Position numbers and translations under genes: made by a program. Under the pieces are notes generated by a model, which was not told the origin of the DNA, made no database searches, and worked only from the letters and a program-made list of their open reading frames with translations. Shown one piece after another: positions 43,201-54,147 of a stretch of DNA of 64,000 bases. Position 1 is the first letter of the stretch, and every line of letters starts with the position of its first letter. Source of the stretch: Podospora pseudoanserina (taxonomy: Eukaryota; Ascomycota; Sordariomycetes; Sordariales; Podosporaceae); assembly GCF_035222485.1 (NCBI RefSeq), contig NC_085920.1:6262001-6326000 (forward strand), given 5' to 3'.

Positions 43201-46200
43201 ACAAGCGCGAGCCAAGCATGTCGACTGGTGCGGTGAAAGTTCTAGGAAGAGTCCAGTGTACAGTTGCTGGTGATGAAGTCCTGGCTATGTCAAAGGCGGA
43301 GTGTTGATATCTCGGAATCCGATGAGATGCTCTATATTGCCTGGCTGTTATTGTTTACTTGTTCCGTTTTGGCAAAACAATGGCGTTGATATCAAGGTCG
43401 GCACGTCAGTTGAGGAAAGGGTAGGAGGTTAGGGATAATGAATGGACCAGGGTAGTGGCCCAGGTATCTCGCTCGGTGTCGTGTAGAGTTTAGGGTGGTG
43501 TAGGGATACGCCATCCGTTTCTGGGACCGTTTCTCTGCGCTGTCGTCAGTTAGATGAACAGCGTCATACAAAGCAGAAGCATGTAACCTCTGACCCAGTG
43601 CGAGCCTCATCCCTTGAGCAACTGGAAAACGGCGGGGCTCAGTGATGTCACGTCCCCCCCAGGATGCGATAGCGACCCCTAAAATCGCTGTGTTTAGCAC
43701 TGAAACACAGGGTCTTGATATCTTCCATTACCCATTCCGAAGAGAGTGACCATAAACACAGGCGAGGGTTGGACAAGAGACGTCACTGGGCCTAAAAATG
43801 ACCCGCGATCCTTCGATGAAAGAGAAAGGCAAAGGCACAAGACGGCGGCAGTTTGGTGCCCCACTTTTAACATCCTTGCTGGCTCCGCACCTTCCGCCGC
43901 CACACCACCACACCACCACTGAAATGGCGGAATGGTTCCCCAGCGTCATCAATTCCACTTCAATGTCACCGACTTGAGGGGTACGAGGGGTAGTTTGCGG
44001 TTATACCGCTGAAGAGGTGCGCTGAAGTCTTCTCGCTCGACTTCAGCTACGACCTGACCTAAACCATAATACCCTCAGTGCCTCGCTTTTTCTACACCAC
44101 TATTACTGCTACTACTACTGCAGGATCTCGATGTAGATTAAATGTTTGGTTCCTGAATCCACAGTGCGTGGGGTTGGCTAGGCAGTGCCAGGACAGTCCT
44201 AGTCTGCCTAGTTAACTGCGGACAACTGGAATCTGCAGGTATTGCCTCTTTTGGCTAACACACAGTCTGTCCAGCATCAGCGGTGAGTGGGTGGAGCCCC
44301 CAATTGTGCTTTGCTGGCTGGCATGCAATTCCGCAGAATTCGATCCCACCAACTCCGTGCCTGGTCAACCAAAGGTGCCACACACCTCATTCACACCCTG
44401 GCATACAGCCCATCCCGTCACAATACATACAACAAAAGCATGATTTGCCCCTCTCTGGGTACCTACCGTCACCTGTTTTGCCAATGTTTGTGATGTGTGC
44501 TGATATGGGCGTCAACAGAGAGCGTATGAATTCGAATAGCGTAGCTTATAGGTGACTAGCAAGCAGAGGAAATCGATTTGACCGAGCAAATTAGCAGGTC
44601 AGAATGGAGTACACTTGGATTCGGCTTTTTAACAGTCCCTGCATCACGAAGGCCCCCCATCGCAAGTCGTCCTCCACAAAAAGCACAGAAACCATCGGTG
44701 GCGTTGTTAGCCGGAACGCCAGGGCAGCACTACCTGTACCTGAAAGCAACTGTACTTTGCATCTTGAACAGGCCGCTCGCTGAAGGGTGAGCTTGAACCA
44801 ACTGTTCACCGACCCGAACCCGTCCCCGAAACCTGAACGTCATCCTTCACCTTGAAAGCCATTGATGCCATGCCGCTTCCCGCCTCATTCGCAGCTTTTC
44901 ATCGTGGCCTTCCTCGCACCGCCAAAAGTCATTCCTGGCAACAAAGCAGCCCTGCTTGACCAAGCCGGGACAGACGGACACCTTGAAAGAAGCAATTCTG
45001 GAGTCTAATATCTTGCGTCCCCGCCAGCAGCAGGGGGAGCAAGAGAGACAACATTTCTCCACCCCCGTCCCCCGGCAGCCCCCGTCCCCCGTTTCACCGC
45101 AGCCCCAGTCGTGGCAGAGACGGTCCCATTCTTTTTTGCCTCTGGACCCCTGCTGCCAGGTCATCCTCGATTCCGTATTCCTTGCAACCTCCACCGGCTC
45201 ACCCTCCGCTGCACCACACACGCACAGCGAGCTGCCGTCCGGCCTGTCCATTGACTTCATTGCTTTCCCCCTGTGGATAAGTGTGGGAGGGGTTGCTTGT
45301 TTTGTGCTTGGCATACCCTTCTTTCGTCTTGACTCCTCTGTCCCATACCCTGCCCTTCTATAAGACCGGTGCCGGCACTGACAGACGGTCTGTTGGAGAG
45401 AGAGCATTAAGCATTATCGTGCAGCCATCACCGCCGCCACATCTTCACGCAATTCTACCCTTCAAAAATTTGACCGTTATTAGACCGGATCGTCACCGTC
45501 ACGGCCCGCTTCTGGACTGTCTCGCAGCCCACGCTCACCTAGCCTTTCTAGTTCAGGCGTGATTTTGCCCATTATCCCACGCCCTCAGGTACCAGCTTCG
45601 AACACCACCACCGGCTGCTGATCCTGCCCGCCCAAGTGCTCGTTTTGCCCGATTCAAACCAAGCACCTGCTCCCCACGCCTAACCAGGACCACGGCCGTT
45701 CAGAGGAGACCCTCTTGCGGCATCCATCCCACTCGTTTCATCCCAATTGAACCCGCCCTGGCAGGGCCCTTGGGGGACCATAGGGATATTTTGTGCGCAG
45801 ATCCCTTCTGCCGGAAAGTCGTCACTTGTTGCTGCGTCTCCACCTGTCCCGCTGACCAGAGAGGGCAATAACGTTCAGACGACTTGTGAAGCGATTGGCT
45901 TAGCGTGCAGTCTGGGAACTCCATCCTCGCAGGCGCAGGGCTGCTTGCTTGCGCATGCCATCTGTGCTCATCTCTTGTCACACTCAGACCCCCCCTCCCC
46001 TCCTCCCAACCCCATACACACCCAGACACCTTCAAAGACACTTAAGGACGCTGATCCGTCCTTCTCGACTGCCCGTGGTCCGATCTTCTTCTCGAGTCCG
46101 ACCCAGCTTAAAGGAATCACACACCTGATCAGCACCACTAGCATCTCACTTCCAACAACGCTTCGGAAAGGGGATTACTTACACCAACACACCGTCCCAT

Positions 46201-46206
46201 CTCATC

Positions 46207-47501
46207 ATGACTATGACCATAGACACACACAACCAACACCGCTTCGGATCCTTAAACTTCGACCACATGTCTTCCTACTCGAGCCACCCGCACTTCACCA
46301 ACCCTTGGGTTTCGACGTCGGCCTCTGCTGGCCCCGGACCTCAGGGTGGGAGTCAGAGCCTCTACGTGAGCAGCCAGGACAGCACCAGCCTACCTCACCT
46401 CAACCTCAACGGCCTCTCAAAACACCAACATTCCAACAGGCCCAGCGGCAGCACGTCGATGGCGCCATATGCCCCCCTTCCCGTCTCAGCGTCATCAGCC
46501 GGAGATGTCTACAGCAGACAACACGATATGATGCCCATGTCCCAAGATCTCCTCAGCATCAACCGGTTACAACACCCAACCACATCGGCTGCCCCTTACG
46601 ACACCTCGGCCTACACAACATCGGCGTCTCCTGTCACGGCATCCTACGCCACATCACCAACAGCTTATGATCAGCTTGGCTACGCGCCAGCGCCTATCAG
46701 GGGGACATATGCTGCGCTCGCGCCTGAAGACAGCTCCAGGAGGTACTCTCAGCAGTCAGTCGCTTCCAGCCTCATGAGCCTCCACTCGTCTGGCGGCCCA
46801 GAAGGCCAGTATCAGCATACTTCAGAATCTGACTATGATTTCAGGGGACTTCAACCGGACGACCGGAGAAGCTTTCAAGATGCCCTCGAGGCAAGCCATG
46901 GCATGATGTCTCTCAGCCAGGACACACCCCGCAACATCTACGATGTTCGTGCTCGGCAACGAGGGTCGACCGAGTCTTATGGGTTCCCATCCACCCACTC
47001 AGCCACCTCGAGCGTGTCCTCGACCGGCTTCAGCCCTTACTATGGTGGTTCTGTGGACGGGTCGGTAAGCGACTACTCGACGACGGGTTCCGACATCGAG
47101 TCGCTGTCCGGGCGCACACTCCCAAGGCCCCAGGGTCTCATGTCGAGCCAGCCACCAGCGCCGCAGTCGATGATGGGATCATTCAGCTCCAAGGTCTCCT
47201 CCAGCACACAAAAGAAGCACAAGTGCAAGGTCTGTGACAAGCGATTCACGAGACCAAGTTCATTGCAAACGCACATGTACAGCCACACAGGAGAGAAGCG
47301 TAAGTCTTGTCGTTCTTTCCACATAGTTGTCTATCCGCTCTAACAGCTTTTCCTGCAGCATTCCAATGTGAGGTTGAAGGATGCGGTCGCAACTTCTCCG
47401 TCGTCTCCAATCTTCGTCGGCATAGAAAGGTTCACAAGAACCAAGGAGAGCCCCAGACACCATCAGAAACTGGTTCCGAGGATCACCAATCAGACGAATA
47501 A
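46207..47501 (+). CDS. C2H2 zinc-finger transcription factor, FlbC-like developmental regulator
   Basis: Two exons, join(46207..47299, 47359..47501), 411 residues; the 59-nt intron splits a proline codon between the fingers, joining HTGEK to PFQCEVEGCG. Two C2H2 fingers near the C-terminus: C340-x2-C-x12-H-x3-H360 (CKVCDKRFTRPSSLQTHMYS) and C368-x4-C-x12-H-x3-H390 (CEVEGCGRNFSVVSNLRRH), joined by the TGEKPF linker. These finger sequences match Aspergillus FlbC and its Neurospora relative, which bind DNA and promote asexual development. The long N-terminus is Ser/Tyr/Gln-rich and disordered, a likely activation region. The short acidic C-terminus is also disordered. The gene stands alone in a 23-kb gene-poor interval. 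Confidence 0.9.
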
Positions 47502-49200
47502 ATATGAATCACCTCACTGTCCGATCCCCTATTCTCATCATGTCCGCCATCACGACCTCGCCACAATCATTCAACAATAGAACTACAACCTTGTAATTTA
47601 TCGTCACTTACACACAACACACATACCACACCATACACATATGAGCATTCAGGGGATCACATCCACCACATCGAACGCCATACTTCTTCATCTACGGACG
47701 AGTCAACATCTATCGCTTTTAATCCTTTTTTTCTTAATCTCTCATTGGTCAAAAGAGCGAAGAGCGGCATCTTCCAACAGGAAATGAGGCAGGAGATGTC
47801 TCCCTTGGACGATACCCTCATGGCATCGGCGTTACGGGTTGTGTTTTTTTCTTTTTTGTTAAAGGCATGCAGCAAGCTGCATTTGCCCTTCTGTACTGTC
47901 GCTTGCGTGTCACACTATACGGATTTTCATTGTCACAAAACGGATTTGGAGCGGACGGCGGGGTTTTTCGGAGGTTAGGTCTCCAGAGTTTGGGACACAA
48001 CATACACGAGATGTACCCTGGCACGACATGGTAGATATTTTCTAGCGATGAGGAACGAAAGCAGAGCAGGGGCGGCATCACTATCACTCCTCTCCCTGGC
48101 CTTGTTGTATTTTGGGTGGACGGTCTGTGGAAAGGCGGGGAGAGGGGAGCACATTTCACACATTACATACCTACACACCTACCTAAACATAATCATGTAC
48201 TATTAGCACACCACGTGGTCTCTCTAGACCCTGCCTCGCTCGAACCAGTTCGCTGTACGACGTGGCAACAAAATCGATGAACCATCAACCAACCTTGCCA
48301 TTCATCCTCCCGAAGCTTCGACCCCATATTCCATGTGTTCTTATTCCAATAGTTTAGGCCTAATCTGCCAACGCAACCCGAACACAATGGCCCTGAAAAA
48401 AAAATAGCTTTATTCTCCGCACTCAGTTTAAATGCTTCCAATTAACCATTGACAGGATCATCATTCCCTCGGCACCATTTCGCAAGTCCCATTACCCACA
48501 CTTCATCTAGACGCAGTTTCAGGACAATTGTCTCCCCAATCGACAAGCCTACCCGACAAGCACCGCAGATTCTGTCTGACCCGGAACGACTGCGACGCCC
48601 CGCACCCGATACACGCAACCATGCAAAAAGCATGTCAGCATGGTTCTCTGCGTGCACTCGCACGAACAAAGTTTCCACACCAATGACACACCAAAGAGAG
48701 ATGGATGTACGCGAGCAGGATGAGGAAGCAAGCGTCTTCCTTGGAGCCACCATGGTTGGTTGACTTGGGGCGCGCGATCGACAAGAGACATGCTGCCTGG
48801 TCATCACGCCTGCCGTCACGACAAACGTTCGCACTGCAGTACCGACGATCCACTCTATCTTGTACCGCTTCAGATTAGTTACTCGCCGCCTTGTTCTGCG
48901 CACCTTCCAACAACAAGCGGTGTTTTCTTGGTACATACACCTCGTTTCTGTCCCGTCGACGACACGCACTGAACAATCAACCAGACATCAGCACATACAC
49001 GTGTCATCCCAGACCGCCCGCCCCTCGGGACACCTCGAGGCAAGACGGCGGCAAGGTGGACCACGGAGGGAAGAAGGAAGCCCGGAACCGGAAGGAGATC
49101 ATCGCCCTCCCCCCGGCGTGGCGCCAACCCGGTCGGCCCTTCCACAGCCTTCGCCAACTGGGACTGATGCCCAAGAACCCCAACAAGGCCACAAGGCAAA

Positions 49201-49326
49201 GACGTGGAGCCCTATATTGACGCCTTACCTTGGGGCGAACACCTCAAAAGGGTGTGGGACAACAAGGAGGAGGCGAATAAGATACTTCGGCGACAACTTT
49301 CCTCTCTTGACCAAAGAGGAAGATAA
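49201..49326 (+). other. Short coding-like segment, possible terminal exon or gene remnant
   Basis: In one frame this stretch reads VEPYIDALPWGEHLKRVWDN then KEEANKILRRQLSSLDQ and ends at a TAA. Its composition is far more protein-like than its surroundings. A second protein-like piece (SLFGSKPRAAEEMALIIALN, 49381-49440, ending at a gtaagt donor) follows in another frame. I could not connect either piece into a gene with a start codon, and I do not recognise a family. Confidence 0.25.
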
Positions 49327-52300
49327 CCAACCTTGTCGAGGAACCTTGAGGGCTACGCTATGTTTCAAATCTGCAAATCAGTCTCTTCGGCTCCAAGCCC
49401 AGGGCTGCTGAGGAGATGGCTCTGATCATTGCCCTCAATGGTAAGTTCCAATCACACGGCCATCGCCCAGTGGAAGCTTGAATTTGCTGAAGCAGTGCTG
49501 ATCCGGGGCTAGAAAGCGGGGGTATAACCACCAGAGAACCAAGAAAATCTGAACATGACACCCTCTACGCGCGCTCTCGTTTAACATATAGATGGAGACC
49601 ATCTTACTCGTCTACCACCGAGGACATGTGAACACGGCCTTCATCTAGCACACTATGTCTGGAACGGGGATGGAGGGTGGGGTTGTTGATGGTGATGATA
49701 CTGCAAGTCCCTACCGTTCGCCATCGCTTTTCCCAACCGGGTCCCTTCCCTTCACAGCCACAATGGACACCTCCTGATCGCTCTTCTCATCTATGTACAT
49801 ACAATTCAAACCAGGACAATGAAGCGGGACACGATGGGGCTGCAAGATGATGAAGCATAAGAAGAAAAACTGGGAACAGGATGGGTTCCTATTCGACAAA
49901 ATGACGCAGTCGGGAAGACCTGCCTGCGAATGCAGAGTTCCTCAAGCCGCCCGGCCCCCACAACCATCAACGTTGTTTCGGCAGTGGGAACACACGGAAA
50001 GAAAAACAGACGAGACCCAGACACATGGCGAGGTCGGGCAGATGGGAACCTGGAACTCGGAGGAAAGCACCACAGGGTGAGACATTGGGATGTGGGCTTT
50101 TGGTGTCAGATGGCGTAGAGGGCCGAACGGTAACGGCTACTGTCAAAACTGCGCCTTCTTTCGGCATTCAGCTTTTGTAGGAGGCTGGAGACTGACATCA
50201 ATAAAGGGATTATGAGAGAGGCAGGTACAGCATGATTTCCTGCTTGGACCAAAATGTTGTGTTGGCAAAGCTGTGGTTGATATCATCGTCAAACGTCACG
50301 ACGTGGTGTCGAATGGATGCTTGTGTGTGGTCAATTTGTGGAGTGACCCCACAAATGACGTCGGCGTGCAAGGCTTGGCCCTGGCGACCCAATTGAGGCT
50401 TGGGAAGGATTCCGCACTCACATTTTCATGAGCTGAGCCACTGGACTATTATCTCTGATTGATCTATTGCCTCCTCAGGCTGCGACCCGGTTTCCAGTAG
50501 CATTATTCGCCGAAGGGCACGCAGCAAAGAGCTATGCCCGCCTTTCTACCTATGTTGATGGTGGGCTGCAAGATGGCGACAGTTTTCCCCGCGGCATTAT
50601 TCCCCGCCAATCAGAACGGCCCCGCTAACAACGACGGATCTTCAGGGTCCTCCTCCATTTTGTTCACAAAAAAAAAAAAAAGCTGGAAAGCTGCCGAGGC
50701 GTGTCCAATGAGTGCTTGATCTCGAGCGGCACAGGCACCAGATGCCTCCCACTGTGCCTTTAGCCTTTTTCAGCTACCTCAGCTTTTGGACAACACGAAG
50801 GAAGGCCCACTAGGCTCATTATCAGATCCGGAATCACAGAATCACATTGCATAACACCACCTACCCATGCCCACCAGGACAAGACGGTCTGTTTGAGCTG
50901 GCGAGCCAGCAACCAAGTTCAATGCAGTCTAATGCAGTTGCGTGGAGAAGAGGGGGTCCCCGTCACTGTGGAGAGGCAGATGTGTTCGCCGACCTCCAAC
51001 ATGTTCCCCCTCATCCAACCAGAGTATGTACCCTCTTCGTCATGATCTCGCAACTGGAAAAAAAAAACAAAAAAAAAAACCTGGATGCAATAAGGTCCTC
51101 GGCCAACATGACATGATGGCGCCACCTTACGCCGCGAGAGTACTGTAAACAGCAAAAAAACCACTCCCAAACAGCACTGGGCAAAAATCACAGGGAAGAC
51201 TTGACGTCGATTCAATGCCGGTATACCATGACGTCATTAATGCTTACTTTTGGTCCACTAATGGGGAGACGGCCCCACTTGGGCCGTCAACTAACCAACG
51301 GTGGACTGCACCGTTTTTGAGGGATGACAAAGGCTCCACGAAACGCTTTCTCGAGTCATGTCGGGCAGTTCGGTTCGTCCTGTCGTTGTCAACAGTTTGA
51401 CTTTAACCACTGTTACCGCTTCAGATAAGCAAATGTGCTTGGAGTTTGATGGGACCCGTGGGAACAGTTCCAAATCGAAAATTCCCTCGCTAGCAGGGAG
51501 AGACTGTCTTAGTGTGCCTGTATCCCAGTATCCCCCTCATTCCGGAGGCCATGTCCCTGCGAGTGTGGCCGGCCCCGCTATTCACATCCAGGGTCCTTGG
51601 CTCTTTGAGTTTTGAAGAATTCAGATGACACTTGGATGCTCTCCACGGGGACACCTTTCACCTCAGCAACAGCTTCTGGTAACGTTGTTCCTGAGAGATT
51701 CTGCACGCCAAGTTGTTTGTGCATGCTTGACCACAGCAACAACATCCACGGGAGAGTTATCGAAAAGAACGCAGTCGCATTGCAGCGCCCGCTCACGGCT
51801 AAAGCACCAAAAAAGCCAGCAACACATACTTTTTTCTACATGGTCTTTTTACGTCAAAAGAGCCCAACAAACACCACGGTTCCATCACACCGTTGCTTTC
51901 TGATCCACCGAGGCGCAGCGCCCAGAGTGACCCAAGCAGAATCTGAAACAGTTGATGATCTCACCAGAACCAAGGCCAGCATCATTGCAATTTACCGCAC
52001 ATGCTGTTAAACACCCGGCAAGGACAGGCCTGAGTGCCATTTTGTTGCATTTCCCGGGGTACGTTGCCACGACACGACTGTGCCTCTTATCCCTACGGCT
52101 GAGTACTGGAAGGGGATTCGTCCAACTGAGCACATTGGGCTTTGCTAACGACACTGTCATGATTTTTTTTCTTTCTCCCTCGTCGTCTACACAGTGTATT
52201 TTCAGCCTCTTTTCCGCCGCCACCTCGAGAACCGGTTTTTCAAATTGCCATAGCTGCTGGCTCAAAATCCCATCTTTCGTCTTTGTCAATCAATGTCAGC

Positions 52301-52941
52301 TCAGCGGATCTGTGCATGAGAGACCCTGAATTTCATATCGTGCAGAACCGACATGACATTATTCCTGGAACTTTAGGACACCGGATATTATTTATCTCGT
52401 GTTGACAGTTCTGAATCCCGCGTTTACATTTCATGATGCTACCACGATGGTAACTGACTACACTGCTGAGTCCGAGAGGTACCTCGGTACCTATACTCTA
52501 CACCGTCCGCTTACCTCATTTGCCTTTTTCACCCACGACTTGTACAGCCGAACAGTAGACAGGTACAAGATTCGCACTTTTCGTTGTCTGCAACTCTCAT
52601 TCGATGGGCCTCACCCACGTCAAACACACCCGGTCTCCCGTCATGCCCCATTCACACACAACATGCACACCACCGGCACCACCACACCTTACCAAACTCA
52701 GCTCCATTCTGGGGCGGCAGATGGGCGGTGTCGACGGTTATCTACCTAATGGAGGTCGGTGTCATGCACGTGTTCACAAAAACTGTGTAGTTCCTCATCC
52801 AGCCTCATCGCCTCAGGGTAGGAAGTGGCGAACAAACTTGTCCCGTCCTTCCCTCCTGAGCCCAAATGGCCGAATACAACCCCCTCATTATGGTTCCCGC
52901 TCAGCAGTCTGCTGTGTCTACACCTAACGCCTAACGCCGCT

Positions 52942-52942
52942 G

Positions 52943-52974
<32 letters not shown>
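52942..52974. repeat. (GGCT)n tetranucleotide repeat
   Basis: About seven consecutive GGCT units with one GGCTGACT variant at the left end. Confidence 0.9.
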
Positions 52975-53836
52975 AGATGCGAGGCTACACTACACTACCT
53001 ACCTACGCATTGCACTGCTGTACATTTACACAAATCCAGACCGCCCCTTTTCCGCGCCCCCCCTTTTCTGTCGCGACTGCGTAGGCTGTGGACGTAGACA
53101 TGGACGGACTGGGCTTGGGATACCTTCCCGTTTGGGATTTTTATACAGCAGTGCGGAACCAACCGGACTGGGTGGGCAGACAGGGAGCAGATCAACAGAT
53201 GGATGGATAGATGTCGAGGAAGGGAAGAAAGATGGTCCCCTTTGCCCGGTTGTCAGCTTCAATGCTGCCCCCCCCTCCCCTTTATGCCATTGCTCGCTGC
53301 TGCAGGCGGTAGTCTCGTCGGTAGCCTCGTCGGTAGCATGAAAGTGAGAGCCGATCATCATCCAGCGATGGTGAAGCGCAACATGGTGTCGTTTACCAAC
53401 AATAATCAAGAGCTTGAGAGGAGGGACTCGACATTGCAAGGGCTTGTCTATCCAATCTTATCTTGCATCGTGGTTAATGAAAGTTTATCTACACTAGTGT
53501 AGTAGTGCTGGTATATGAAGAGTGTGTGATTGGGGGCCAGAGAGGATGAGAGGGTAGGGGGAACAAAAGGAGGAAAAGATCATCGATCTTACTGCTTTTG
53601 TTGATCAAAGCTGAAACACAGAGATGATCGATCTTTTGCCTATTTGGTCGACCGCGAGCTACCCACACCATCTTTTGGGGGGGTTGCTGGGTATCCGCTG
53701 TCAATGGCACGTGGGGACTCGTGACACTTTTTGTTCGGGGAGGGCGATATTGAGGTACGGAGTTGGGGGACGCTGAGAGAACAGGCAGGGGATCCAAGCG
53801 AGTCAGGGTACAGAGACTGGGGACAAGGAGGCGAAG

Positions 53837-53854
53837 GCCGGAGTATACTCCGGC
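53837..53854. repeat. Perfect 18-bp palindrome
   Basis: GCCGGAGTATACTCCGGC is identical to its reverse complement. It contains inward-facing CGG and CCG triplets 8 bp apart, the arrangement that Zn2Cys6 fungal regulators often bind. Confidence 0.9.
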
Positions 53855-54117
53855 GTTGTTGGCGGAGGCGATCTACTTCCGTTGGGGGTTTTTGGACGGG
53901 GTTATCGCTTTTCGCTGACAGGTACAGACCGAAGCTTGCTTTCGGGGCCACGGGGAAGGGAAAACGGGCATAAGCATACCCTCCGAGGGTCGCAGATGAT
54001 GGGTCAGAAAGGGGGGCGGGAGGCCATGCTCGGTAGAGAGAGCACCGACTGCATTTACCAACCGACTTACCGGACCAATGTCTGGTGTGAGGGAACTGTC
54101 GAAGGGAATAATCACTG

Positions 54118-54147
54118 AAGGACCGAAGACCGAAACTTTCGGTCCTT
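54118..54147. repeat. Nested inverted repeat
   Basis: AAGGACCGAA (54118-54127) and TTCGGTCCTT (54138-54147) are exact inverted arms with a 10-bp spacer. The spacer itself starts GACCGAAA, which pairs with TTTCGGTC to form an alternative hairpin with a one-base loop. Confidence 0.85.

Larger units (their letters stand above)
35030..46206. other. 11-kb gene-poor region upstream of the FlbC-like gene
   Basis: No coding frame in either direction shows conserved sequence, a signal peptide or a domain. The region contains a tRNA relic, a minisatellite, simple repeats (each listed) and otherwise unique sequence of average composition. Part near the right end (about 45.4-46.2 kb) is pyrimidine- and C-rich and is likely leader/promoter of the transcription-factor gene. 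I see no transposon ends or RIP-like AT-rich decay. Confidence 0.45.

Noticed and set aside
45747-46670. 307-codon plus-strand frame overlapping the FlbC-like start
   Set aside because: It begins with a TTG and overlaps the conserved gene in another frame; best seen as a leader-region shadow.
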